The notes: a model not told the origin generated them from the letters alone. Shown: positions 24,783-36,638, counted from the stretch's first letter. The stretch: DNA of 64,000 nucleotides from Fratercula arctica (GCA_947846985.1 CANTUZ010000008.1:7152306-7216305), one strand, 5' to 3'. Translations and numbers: made by a program.

Positions 24783-25578
24783 CTCAGGGGTGCGTTTTTT
24801 CCATCGCTCCTTACACACCTGACCTGCCTGGTTTGGTAACCGATCTCCACCTCCCCGGCACACTGGTGGGGTTCAGACTCTTGAAGTCCAGATGTGCTTC
24901 GCTCTCTAGAGTCTGAACCAAAACCCGGCATAGTCCTCCCCGCCAGGTCAACGTCTTTAGGATGGGGCAGCCGGCATTTGCCCCAGGGCCCCACTCGGAG
25001 GCTGTAGGTGTGCTCCTCCTCCCCGAGAGGACAGGCGGGAACGCCGCAGGCTCTGGATTCGGTCAGATTGGGGCACGGGGCACCCCCGTAGAGGGGAGGA
25101 GCGATGACCGCCCGCGTCCGATGCTGCAAGCTCTTGGCGCACCCCGTGCTGCACTGTGACCAGCCAGAGAACTCAGACACCACACAGTCCCGCGGGCAGG
25201 GCACCAGGCAGGCTTGCTCAGTGGGCGGCTGCGGTGTGAAATACTCACATATTTCATCGGCGACAACGGTTCTGTTCAGTTTCTGGAGGCAGCGGACGCT
25301 CCGGCGCTGCAGCCCGTGCTGCGCCGTGACGCAAGCCCCAGCTCCTACCTCACCGCCGGCAACGGGGACAAGCCCGCACCTCTCCCATCCCGAAACCTCC
25401 CACTCGAACAGCTCCAGGTGCCAGTCGCAGACTCTAAAGCACCTCCTCTGGCTCTCAGGTTTGTCCTTCTGGTGGCAGTTGGCGTGGTACGTTGTCCAGC
25501 CCTCCGCGTGGGTACACCAGACAGCCCGGCTCCGAATGCCCCCCAAGCCACAGTCACCTACACACCGACCCCAGTGAC
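24783..25578 (-). CDS. THSD7B: THSD7B internal coding exon A (TSR 1-3), partial gene
   Basis: First visible coding exon of a minus-strand gene: 796 nt, open throughout. The acceptor reads TCTCTTTTGCAG then GTCACTGG; the donor reads CTGAG then GTAAGG. It starts with the last two bases of a codon and ends with the first two of the next. The 264 whole codons begin HWGRCVGDCG and cover the first TSR (RAVWC, CFRVCDWH, an AQHGLQ stretch), a second TSR (DCVVSEFSGWSQC, LQHRTR, GGAPCPNLTESRAC) and the start of a third (SLRVGPWGKC, GYQTRQVRC). N-glycosylation sequons NRT and NLT are present. Wording such as VTAQHGLQ, KLNRTVVA and AGRT..GF.SDS matches THSD7B better than its paralogue THSD7A. The family is extracellular and membrane-anchored; TSRs generally bind matrix or glycosaminoglycans. 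A linker before GYQTR carries an extra cysteine (EPHQCAGE). The exon is much more GC- and CpG-rich than its introns. Assignment is by remembered similarity. Confidence 0.92.
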
Positions 25579-25599
25579 CTGCAAAAGAGAAGTGTGTTG

Positions 25600-26013
25600 A
25601 GAATCATAGAATAGAATCATAGAATGGTTCAGGTTGGAAGGGACCTTAAAGATCACCTGGTTCCAACCCCCTGACCTGGGCAGGGACACCTCCCACAAGA
25701 CTAGGTTGCTCAAAGCCTCATCCAGCCTGGCCTTGAACACCTCCAGGAATGGGGCAACCACAGCTCCTCTGGGCAAGTAAATAATTTCTTCCTCATGTCT
25801 AATCTAAATCTCCCCTCTTTCAGTTTAAAACCATTACCCCTTGTCTTCTCATTACACTCCCTGATCAAGAGTCCCTCCCCACCTCTCCTGTAGGCCCCCT
25901 TTAGGAACTGGAAGGCCACTATAAGGTCTCCACGAAGCCTTCTCCTCTCCAGGCTGAACATCCCAACTCTCTCAGCCTGTCTTCATAGGAGAGGGGCTCC
26001 AACCCTCTGAGAA
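25600..26013 (-). mobile_element. CR1 LINE fragment next to exon A acceptor, sense orientation
   Basis: Read on the minus strand this ends CCATTCTATGATTCT, with the terminal ATTCTATGATTCT unit present twice. Further in are the TTCCAACC core and the CATTCCTGGAGGTGTTCAAG region, then the GAGAGGTGGGGAGGGAC and GGAGAGGAGAAGGCTTCGTG segments. It is 5'-truncated near 26013. The inner 3' end lies only 20 bases from the AG of the exon A acceptor at 25579-25580. It belongs to the same subfamily as the copies at 13184 and 33028 but is inverted relative to them. Confidence 0.94.
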
Positions 26014-26508
26014 ATGCCATGCAAAACTGCCACAGATCTGCCCTGACATCCAGCAGCATCCAAACCACATCCTGCCATGTATTAAAAAGTAAATAACTGC
26101 CAGCTGGTCCCTAAAATTGGTTAAAAGCTCTTAAAGGTTCATTTCTTCTCCTAGTGTATTCCCATCACTAGGCCACTCAGAGAAACTTGGGATGGGGGGA
26201 AAACCCCCCACAATATCTCAAATTAAAGGCAGACCAGGCACATTTCTGTAGCAGTAAAATGCATCCCAAAGCCTGGGGAAATATGAATATTTATTTTCAC
26301 TTGTACAAATTAATATAAAAATGATCATAAAGGAACAATAATCCAATAGGAAAAGAAAGTCAAGTTAGATAAGAGGAAAACAGTCTTAATAGAGCAATTA
26401 GTCAATGGGATAAACTGCACCGGGAAGCAGCTGAATCAGCATCTGCAATGATAAAACGGTGAGGATAAATACTATGAAAATAAGAGCATACTCTTAATAG
26501 GAGTTCAA

Positions 26509-26709
26509 AATCATAGAACGGTTTAGGTTGGAAGCGACCTTAAAGATGATCTAGTTCCAACCCCCCTGCCCTGGGCAGGGACACCTCCCACTAGACCAGG
26601 TTGCTCAAAGCCCCATCCAGCCTGGCCTTGAACACCTCCAGGGATGGGGCATCCACAGCTTCTCTGGGCAACCTGGGCCAGTGTCTCACCACCCTCAGGG
26701 TGAAGAAAT
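26509..26709 (-). mobile_element. Short CR1 LINE 3' fragment, sense orientation
   Basis: About 200 bp of CR1 3' end in reverse complement. It has AATCATAGAACGGTTTAGG, the GTTCCAACC core, a CCCTGCCCTGGGCAGGGAC stretch, the GAACACCTCCAGGGATGGGG stretch and CTCACCACCCTCAGGGTGAAG. It is truncated just after the GTGAGAC region. It lies about 0.5 kb from the larger CR1 at 25600 in the same orientation; the sequence between does not resemble CR1, so these look like two insertions. Confidence 0.93.
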
Positions 26710-29544
26710 GGAGGAACTGACTTGATACGACAGTGCACGTACTGCAGGATGGGTCACGCAGGGTGCTGCTCCGAGAGCAGAGGAGGCACCTCACGTGCAT
26801 CAGCTTCTACATTACCCTGGGATAGACATCAAGCAAGCCACGTCCACGTGCAGCACATGGCACTGTAAGAGGTGGTAAAGCTAGTCATTCGGGAAGAGAA
26901 ATGAAACCAGAATTAAACCCTGCAATGTCATTTTTAGTTCTGGAGCGCATGAACATATATATGTAATCGTATGAATCTTATTTGAGAATTTGCAAGTGGA
27001 TTTAATCAGACAAGGCTAAATAGGAAGATTTTTCTGTGACAATATTATTCGACAAAAATCCACCAACCCCCCAAAATAATTTGAGGGCTATAAAGTACAA
27101 AATTGCTTGCAAACTGAAGAGGAAAGGTAGAGAAAAAGTACTCAGGCTGAATCCTAACATATTAAAGGGATCTTGATGATCACGTCTCAAGAGGGCCTCA
27201 TCTTGTTTCTAACTTTAAAAACTTTCCAATGCCTCACAACAGAACCATTTCACTCAGTAAGAACACAGCATGTGTAATTCTCGCTTGAAAATACTCGGTA
27301 ACTACCCTACCTTTTGTATTTTTTCAAGGCAGAAAATGTACTTACAATAAATAGGTCGATTTATATTAAGAAATGCTACTCCCGTCAAGTTTTTTAAAAT
27401 TGATTTTAAAACTACCAGAATCAGTTACACGCCTGCATTATAAAACCAAACACACACACAAATGTTTTATAATGGCTGCAATTATAATACCAGGTATTTC
27501 ATCCAGCTGATGGCAGTTTTGTTGGCAATGCCGTTGTTCCTTCTTCATGAACAGAGGAGTTAATCCTCCGGAGCCAGGGGCTTGACATTGTGTAATAAAA
27601 CATAAAAATAAATAAATGAAAATTCCTGTTCTTTTTTCATTGTTAATGAAGGAGGAAAAGTAAATAGGAATCGGATGTAGCCGAGGTTCTCCTCCAACCC
27701 ATCCCGCACCCTTGCCACATCCCTTCCCCGGGCGTTCCTCCTCCCTCACCCTCTGGGCCAGGGCTGGAACTCTGCCCTCGGTCCAGCACCTTCTCCCACA
27801 GCCAACAGGCAGCAGCAAGAGGGGTTTTCAGCGTCCTCAGGGCTTCGACAGCTCCAGCTTTTGTTGAATCCTTCGGACTGTGTGAAAAATCCTTGCCCCT
27901 TTTATGCCTCTATTTCACACCAAAAGATACCAGTGCCAGGCAAGGACTCGGCCGTGACACATATCCCGAATGGGAAAAGGCAGCATCAAACTATACGGTG
28001 CTCTACAAGCTGTACTACACTAATGACAGGCTTCCGACAGAATTTCACATGCTTAAAAACTGAATATTCAAAAAAATTAATCTTTAAATATGCTTTTGAA
28101 GTTCAGTTACATGAAGAGGTCCATTGACAGTTTAAATGTTCATCCTTGATACTCCACCTTGATCTAAAAGAATATCCTTATACAAATGCCAACAAGATTC
28201 TAAACCAGACATTGGATTATGTATACACTGTCATCTCACTAAAAAGAACAGTCAAAATTCAAACCTCAAGTACTAGGTGGCTTTTTATTAACAGAGGAAA
28301 CTAACTACCACAAAGACTAAGCGTCGCAACGTAATAGTACCATGAGCTTACTTCAGCATTTATTTCTCTGAAGCAGTTCAGCAAAAGCAGTTCCATTTTT
28401 TGAGATGTGGAAGTTGCAGTAGAGGAGAAGTTTCGTTTCGACCAGTTTGTTTTTAAAGCCAAAATTCAAGAGTAATGTTGCTTCACTTCAGCATTGAGGA
28501 TAAAAGTATTTTACTCACCAGTAGGACCTTGAAACACATTACACCAGTTAAGGATTAACTATTTATTTCTTAGGATAGCAAATAGCATTAAAAATAGCAT
28601 TAAACCCCCCCACGGAGTAGTACAAAGCAGTTGTAGCAGAGGACTGGCCAAATTACACTCACCAAACCTACCACCGCTCTTTCACGACTGCACAGAATTC
28701 GTCTCGTTAGTACTTTTTCTATATTTCAGGGTGTTGCTCTTGAACTAGTCCATGTAATAGCTGCAGATTTACCAGTCCCTACATTAACAGGCTAGAGAGA
28801 GACGCGGCAGCAGCCAGAAGCAAGAACTGGCCATTATTTAATGTCAGGTGGGAATTTAGAATGAAAAATTACCAAAAAAAAAAAGTAAGCAAGGACTCAT
28901 AAGTAATTACACTATCATTAGACACATCACAATTTGCAATTATTCTCTGGCAAACATGCTAAAAATGGAGCCTGCCCTTGGCATACCAAAAAAATAAGGA
29001 TGAAAAATAAGGTTAAAAATCAGATGCAAATCCCATTACTATAGATTTTTTTCACTTCCTGATGATCTCTTCAGGACGTGGCAGTGAACTTATCCACAAT
29101 GTTTCACTGCTTAGTTAAATATCCTGTTCAGTAGCTTAAAGGAGGAGAAGGATGTAAATACTTCCCAGTCAATAGTCTGCTTTGTAATTAGAATTTAATT
29201 ATTTTTAGAAGAGTCGTGTTAAATTTTCACTTCCCTTGAAACAAATCTGAGTCAATTAAAAGAAACATCTCAGCACAATGTGAAGAATAATATTAACTAC
29301 ATTTTATTAAAAATCCACTGGAATTCAGGCATCAAAAGCCCGAACTTCAGAAAGATGCTTCACAACTCCCAATACGGAATGGGAGGCCCCTGGTAACTAA
29401 AGCAGAAGACTAAACAAAATGAAATACACTTCACTGTGCTCTGTCTATAGAAAGTACAAAAAGATAAAGATAAAGGATAGGTATCATCCGTCTCCCAACC
29501 ACTGTAACTTAATCAGATACTGGATGGGTGTTTGATCTCATCAC

Positions 29545-29817
29545 AGCAGGACACGGGTGGGAGAATGACAGACAGTGGATGTATGTTGAAACAGGGGAGC
29601 TCCCAGCTGGATATAAGGAAAAACCTCATCACTATGAGGATAACCCTTGGAACAGGCTGTCCCCAGGGACAGCAGAATCTCAGCCTTGGAGGTTTTTCAA
29701 GATCTGACTGAAGAAAGCCCTGGGCTACCTGGTGTGAATTCAATGCTGACTCTGCTCTGAGCAGGAGGTTCAACCAGATGACCTCCCGTGGTCCTTTCTG
29801 ACCTGGATTACTCTATG
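29545..29817 (+). mobile_element. Older CR1 LINE fragment, antisense
   Basis: This resembles older avian CR1 types. It contains a GAAACAGGGGAGCTCCCAGC stretch, CTGGATATAAGGAAAAACC, a GGAACAGGCTGTCC segment, CCTTGGAGGTTTTTCAAGA and GAGCAGGAGGTTCAACCAGA. It ends CTGACCTGGATTACTCTATG. The 5' boundary is uncertain by a few tens of bases. More differences from the usual CR1 wording suggest an older insertion than the copies at 25600 and 33028. Confidence 0.85.
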
Positions 29818-30037
29818 AAGGAGCATCTAACTGAAAGTAAGGCTTTTTCTGCTAGGACTTACTACCATGCCAAAAAAGGGTTTTCACTAAAAAAATACCA
29901 CTGAGATCTGCAAAGTACCAAGGAACTTGCAATAGCACAAATAAATCCACTAGTCAACCAAAGCAAAGAGAAATTGAATCAAATCACTATTTCAAAAAAT
30001 AAGAAGTTAAGCAAAACTTGCTCGACTCGTACAAAAA

Positions 30038-30107
30038 TTGTAAGAGACAGTGGGATGTCTTTGTTTATGGAAAACTGTAAACAAGGACATCCTACTGTCT
30101 CTTACAA
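30038..30107 (+). repeat. 33-bp near-perfect hairpin with AAAA loop
   Basis: Bases 30038-30070 pair with 30075-30107: 33 consecutive pairs, 29 Watson-Crick and 4 G-U when transcribed from the plus strand, closing on an AAAA loop at 30071-30074. Transcribed from the minus strand, the same four positions become A-C mismatches. The 3' arm includes TGTAAACA (30076-30083), a forkhead-type motif and also an 8-mer found at the start of miR-30. No known miRNA or MITE is recognised. Confidence 0.9.
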
Positions 30108-30999
30108 GACATCTGTAACACTGCGGGTAATAATGACATGAAAGGAATTAATAAATCAAGTCAATTTAATAAAGAAAAACTCCACAATGTTCTGTTTGCC
30201 ATCTTTTATCGGGCAGAGAGAGTACCGTATTATCATCCCATACAGCTTCTCTAATCCCGTTAAAAGCACGCAATAACACTGCAATTGTAGTTTATTTGAT
30301 GTAGTGTGCACTGATTTGCTGTTCCTGCCTGCAAGACGTACCTACAATTATGCAATAATTATGTCTGAAAGGATACAGTGACATCTGCTCTTTGACACAC
30401 AGGTCGCACAAGCATAAGGCAAGCAGGCTATTCAGACAATAATTACATATTACGGACAAAATGAAACACCACTAAACATCAAACCTAAAACAGGAATCCC
30501 AATAAGAGCTCCTTAATAAGTACGTTATTGCTTAACAAGGATTGCTACAATAATTATGCTCTGTTTAATGTGACATTTAGCTTAATTGCAACCATTTCAC
30601 CATCTGAGAATTCATTCAACAATAAGCATCTTCCACAATTATTCTGTCCCTGTAGCTACGTACTAATTTGCAAACTTAGGATGAGATTAGCAATCAGTTA
30701 GAGTACTGTGTTAGTAATTTATTTCGGACAGGTAATAGACATTGTCCAAGCAAATCTGATACGTAAGATAGCGAAAGAACACTGAAAAAAATTAACAATC
30801 ACTGCAATAGTCCTCCACTGTTTCTTTCAGCTTAAGTATCAAATTTAGGAGTAATTGTTCTAGATTTTAACAATGTGTTTTTAAACAGAATGTACTAATT
30901 CGTAGACAAAGATCCCCAAATATCATAATAGAGATGTACGTCTTCATTAATGCCTGGCTAGACGTGATCGTAACTCCAGAAGATCACTGCAGTGTCCAC

Positions 31000-31037
31000 T
31001 TTAATCGAATACTTCTGCTTTAATTGAATACTTCTGC
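31000..31037. repeat. 19-bp tandem duplication
   Basis: TTTAATCGAATACTTCTGC is followed immediately by the same 19 bases with one C-to-T change. This is a simple local duplication. Confidence 0.92.
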
Positions 31038-33027
31038 TCTGGATGTCGCTCTCGCATCCTTCCACGAGAGCATGTTTATATGAAATGGAAAGCTCCAACT
31101 CATTTCATGATTTCTGAGAAGAGATAACAACTGATTTATCTCTAACAGCATTACAACTAATTAATCTTAACTATTAGTAACGGTGGTAAAAAATTAATTC
31201 CACTGGTTTCCTCAAAAATGGATATCAGCAACACTCTACCTATCATATGCGACATTTTAATTAGATTTATGAAATTCTTGTGTAATTTTATGAGAATTAC
31301 ATAATTTTTAATGAGATTTGGATGTATACTTATTTATTATGAACCAGACTGATAAAGAGCATGTGCACTACCACGTATTTTCTCACCACTAAATTTCTTT
31401 TTCGGCACGATGCAAAGACATTCAACATAATGCCAAGAAAAATATTTCTAATGATTCAAGCAAAGATCTTACTATGCTGATGAAAGTCATATCGTTTGCG
31501 TATCGTGCTCTCTCCATGTCAGTGTACTCCATCCAGCCGCATCTTTTCCTGCACACCAAACAGACTAAAATCTTTGGGACCAACTCCACACAGAGTCTAG
31601 GATACCAGACCTGATATGGTTAGGTATTTTATATTATAAAGTAATATTAGTACAGCCGCTGTTAGCATAACTGCCTGCTCCTCTGCTTTCTGGAAGAGCC
31701 CTCCTGTACGCCACCCCTGCATCTGCTGCCACATCTCATCCAAAATACAGCTTTTCTTCCTTGCCTGTACTTAACCGTCTCAATTATTTTGCTATTTATT
31801 ATTAACAGCAATTCAGTAAAATGCTTTCTACTATAATTTGTACGAAAGATGCTATACAAAGTAAAAGACTATTGTACTATTGGCAATGTGTCACACAGGG
31901 CATATAAAATTCCTCTGATTCCTGGAATTAATTTTAAATACCTGCAGCACTTTTTTAAACTTTCATGACCTACGCAAATGAGTATTTCAGCAACTTAGTT
32001 ATTCATCTTGTTTTAGATCTGAATAAAAGTGAAGCTCAGTGACTTACAACCATGCAGCAGTTTGTTCCAATTCTACATTTCAGGTTTTTGCCTTATTATC
32101 CACACGTGGTAACACGCATGACACACTCCAGCAAGAAAGACTTTCTGCAGCAAAATGTAATGAACACTGCTGTTTATGAAAATTCAGTGATTTACTAACC
32201 CCTTGGCACTCCAAGGCAGGACTTCTCAATATTAAGCACTAATGTAAACTGCATTAGCTGAGCTACTCAATCATGTGCCTACACCCCGGAGACAGCCCAG
32301 GGAAAAATATTCTTTTCTTTCAATTCTTAGCTAGAAAAAAATAAAAAAAAATAAAAAACAACCCACACATTCCAAAATATTTCTGTAATACTCATCTGAC
32401 ACATTTTGAGGGTTTGTGAGAACAGACTTTTTGCCTTGATAGCAACTGACATTAGGAGATGAGGCCATGATATATATAAATTTATGTATATGTAGATGTT
32501 ATCAGCACATTACAACTATGAGTACCGTACTGCACGTGAGATTAAAAACATCTCCGTACTGGATTATAGATAGTTATAATCAAACTCTGACCTTTTTAGA
32601 ATTCTAAACATCTATGAAAACCAATTCCTTTTAAAACATAACAGCCTTTATAAGGTGTTTGCAAATGTTACCTTAATAGAAAATGCAGCTGAAAAATGTT
32701 TCTTTAGTCACTCCACCTTGACTTTGGGGCTTATATTCCCCAACAGGAACCATTGTTTCCCCATGAAAAACACCCAGAATCCACACAGCATCGGTTACAC
32801 ACCATCTCCTGCAACACAGACCGCCCGGCCCACCAGCAGGAGCCAGAGGAGATAAATGGGTGCTGCTGGACACCCATCTCCACCATACCTTCTTCTGATC
32901 CCCAGCCTCCTCTCCTGTTATGTTCACATCTTCTCTCCAACCACAGGAAAGCTCAGAGCCCTTCAAGCACAAGCAAGTAAGAGGTTGAAGGAGTCTATTA
33001 TGATACTTGCAGGGAAGCAGAAGGGAG

Positions 33028-33462
33028 CTTGATGATCAGACGACTGAAGCACCTCTCCTATGAAAACAGGCTGAGAGAGTTGGGGTTGTTCAGTCTGGAG
33101 AAGAGAAGGCACCGGGGAGACCTTATAGCGGCCTTCCAGTACCTAAAGGGGCTACAGGAAAGATGGGGAGGGACTCTGGAACAGGGAGTGGCGCAATAGG
33201 ACAAGGGGTAACAATTTTAAACTGAAAAAGGGTAGATTTAGATTGGATATTAGGAAGAAATTCTTTACTGTGAGGGTGGTGAGACACTGGACCAGGTTGC
33301 CCAGAGAAGCTGTGGCTGCCCCATCCCTGGAGGTGTTCAAGGCCAGGCTGGATGGGGCTTTGAGCAGCCTGGTCTTGTGGGAGGTGTCCCTGCCCATGGC
33401 AGGGGCTTGGAACTGGATGATCTTTAAGGTCCCTTCCAACCCAAATCATTCTAAGATTCTAT
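33028..33462 (+). mobile_element. CR1 LINE fragment, longest young copy, antisense
   Basis: It starts near GATGATCAGACGACTGAAGC and runs through CTATGAAAACAGGCTGAGAG, GTTGTTCAGTCTGGAGAAG and GACCTTATAGCGGCCTTCC. It then reaches the GTGAGACACTGG region, CCCATCCCTGGAGGTGTTC and TTCCAACCCAAATCATTCTA. At about 435 bp it is the longest of the better-preserved copies. It carries the end of the reverse-transcriptase frame (partly open) and the 3' UTR, with no complete protein. Confidence 0.94.
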
Positions 33463-35320
33463 ATATTTATGAATGGGATTACTTCATATTTGCCTGTAGG
33501 AACTGGGCAATTCAGAAGGCCCACTCCGGTTTTACACACCAGCAAGCTTTGCGCAAGGCTTTTTCTGCTTTTCCATACGTTGGTTTCCCCTCACCGCCCT
33601 TCACAAAGGCGGTCACTCTGAGTCATTTTTCCAGCATGCAAAGCCCAGGTTTCACTCCAGGTCCACCTTCCTGCTCATAGCCCAGGAACAGGTAGGATCC
33701 CGGCAGAGGTGGTACGCTCAGCTCTGGAAGCGATTGCCTCATCCACATCTCCGCAACAAACCTTATCAAACAACATCAAGATCAGCCCTAATGGATTCCT
33801 AAAGGAACCACACCGGGAAACTCGCTGTCAAAGGTTTGCTGCTCTGAGACGGGGCCTCAGTGGGACAGCTGGGGGGAAGCGCTGGCAGCTGTTCAGCATC
33901 TGCTTGGCACTCCAGCTCCGAGACACAAAGAGAATTCTTACATTAGTTCTGCGATAATTTGTTACCTGGCCAACACCAAAGATACTGCCATCCCTTCTTC
34001 TGAATTGTGACAGCTGCGGTTTCTAATTTTCTTACTCTTTCATGAAGCCTAAATTATATCTGTTCACTGAAATAACAGCAAAGTTCTGTTTTTCAGAACT
34101 TAAAAAATTTAAGTAATTTTCACCAAAAGTAAAATGTTTCACAGAAAAAGTTGTGAAATAATAAGGCAGTCTGCACACCTGCAAAACCTTTCTGAAGGAT
34201 CAGAATTTACTTCAAGTGCACATAATCACAGAAATGTGTGCCTCCTCTAGACATCATTTTAAGGGAGAACTACATTTTTTCCACTCAGCTTCATGCTATT
34301 CCCAGCTTACGTATTTTATAACCCACTATAGCACAGAAGCCAGCCTACTTTTCCAGACACTACCACCATCAATACGCCATGGTAAAGGAATTAAAATCCA
34401 GAACTGCAGACCAAGGTGCTACCGAATCTGGCCGGGGTTAAATGCTGGAATGGGATTAACTCTCCCTCAGCCCCCTGCAGATGTGGTGTGATGCCCAGAT
34501 GTGTGACAGGGGATGTTCTTCAGGTGGGACCTCCGAGGAGCCCCATCTGGGGCAGCCCCTCTGGGTGTACCCCATGGGCACTGCCCTTGCTCCGGAGCAG
34601 AAGTGGGGCTGCCCGAAGCTCTTGGACTGTACTTATACAGAAATACCTTCTCAACAGACAGTCACTGTTCTTAATAAGCATTATGGAAGAGCCATACAAT
34701 GGGCAGGATTTCCCATGGCGCCCAAACTGCTACTAATTAGTATCTCTGCATAGATGGAGAACACGGATGATAACAATTCCCTGGCAACAGATAGCATACT
34801 TAATTCATGAGAAAAGTACTATTTTTAAATATGTGCACAATCAATTTTATAAAAACTGGACAGAGGTTATTGTAGAACTATACAAACGGCTTTTACTGGG
34901 CGTTTTCTTTTTTATTTACAGTCCGTAGTTAATTATCCGCTTTTAATTATTTGTAATTAAATTTCAGTTTACTCTGGACGCTCTTCTTAAGCGCTCCAAA
35001 TTCCGGAGGAAAATTATTTTGGAAAAAGCACAATGCTCTGCAACGCCTGGAAATAGCTGCGCAGGAGTAAACAACGCGAGCAGCTATGCCAAAGTTTTCG
35101 AATGATAAGTGTTCTCCAGCAGTAAATCAATCTGCTCATCTCGCAGACGCTGGGAGCACAGGCTGCTGACAGGAGGAACGGCTGAGCGGTGAGCAGCCTC
35201 TAATCAATCTAAGAGGGCCAAAGAGCTTAAGTTTCCAGACAGTGTAAATCGGGATGAAGGGCTTTAAGATGCAAGTGGTTTTTACTTCAGGGAGGAGTGA
35301 CAGGCATATAGCAAATACAG

Positions 35321-35354
35321 GGGGAAAAAAGAAAAAGAAAAAGAAAAAAAAAAA
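35321..35354. repeat. A/G-rich run
   Basis: Runs of A separated by single G residues, preceded by GGGG. A low-complexity tract. Confidence 0.88.
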
Positions 35355-36615
35355 GACATAACCACCAAAAACCCCCACCAAACCCTAAGTAACTAGATCC
35401 AATTCACAGAAATTCAACCGGGGGAGGGGGAATTAATGTAAAGAAGGCAACGACAAAGACATTCATTTCCAAATTGAAAAAATCTCCTAACACATCATTA
35501 ATTCAGCTTCTTGATTGCAAGATCCAGAAGAACAGGCTATCAGAATATCTAAAATACTTGAGTTTGCACTTGGAGAACACGATCACATTACCTCGTTCAG
35601 ACTCACAGATGTTAAAATTAGAAAAACCTTGGGAATCTTGTGACAAGAATTACAAAATATAAGTAAGCAAGAATATAGTATAATATATAACTAAGAAAGA
35701 AAAATCTCCATCCCATCTGGAGGCAGATTTTGCCAGGCATTTTTCCAAATGACTACACATGCAGGTGAGTGAAAGCAAAATATTGTCAGATTAAGATCCA
35801 TGCATCAGGCCAGACTGAGATCCAGGGATCTTACGAAGAGATTGTATTATCCTGTGATGCTTTTGAATTATTTATTATTTTTTTAAAACTAGCACATTAG
35901 ATATATCTAGTTGCTGGAGAACAGGACGTGGCATTCAACTACACCCCATCCAGGGAAACAGCCCCTCTGCCGCAGTGCTTCTCTGCAGACCCACCTCCCA
36001 AAGGAGAGCAACAAAACCTACAGCCAGAGCAATAAAGCATTACAACATAAAAAGCAATTTTCTACTTGTTTTATTTTTTAACTTTGTTTTTTTTCTTTTT
36101 CCAGACAAGTTCAGTTTCCCAGGGCAAAAGCCAGCAACGCTCTAAGGATAAACAGAGAAGAGAGTACCGTCGTCTTGGCCATAAATCTGTGTCACTCCAT
36201 TAACACGAGCCCAAGCGTTGCAAGTCCTGCAGCGGGCAGAGGGCTAACCCACCGTCCCAGGGTGTGAACAAGCACATTTAGGGGAAGGGACAGGGTTTGG
36301 AGTTTTTTCTTTTTAGTATCTACACTGATGAAGTAAAGAAAACTATCAGCCCAGACAATTTAAAGATGGGAGCATTCAAACATCAAACAGTGCCCCAGAA
36401 TTATTCAGAGGTCAGCCTTACAATACTGGTAGATCTTCACTACCTTTTTGGCAGATGTTTTGCTCACGTTATTCTGAATTTATAGTGGTTACATATTTCT
36501 GAATAGTCTTCAGCTATCACTGAAATCCTAACAGACGTGCACCTTTACATACATTTTCACAAGTTTCAGCACAAGGGATAAAACCTCATCCTTTGAGATG
36601 TTTAAACAGCTGAGA

Positions 36616-36638
36616 ATATATATCCTGAGGATATATAT
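36616..36638. repeat. 23-bp perfect odd palindrome
   Basis: ATATATATCCT and AGGATATATAT are exact reverse complements around a single central G. It is largely AT dinucleotide, which lowers its significance. Confidence 0.85.

Noticed and set aside
25104..25577. Long plus-strand frames across 25104-25600
   Set aside because: These are antisense shadows of THSD7B exon A, open because of its high GC content.
24783..25578. Assignment to THSD7A instead of THSD7B
   Set aside because: The AQHGLQ, KLNRTVVA and SDSRER-type wording fits THSD7B; THSD7A, as remembered, has a long basic linker at the last position and different residues in the others.
30076..30097. A miR-30 gene in the 3' arm of the hairpin
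   Set aside because: Only the first eight bases match miR-30; the following bases differ and miR-30 is known from other loci and from the 5' arm of its precursor.
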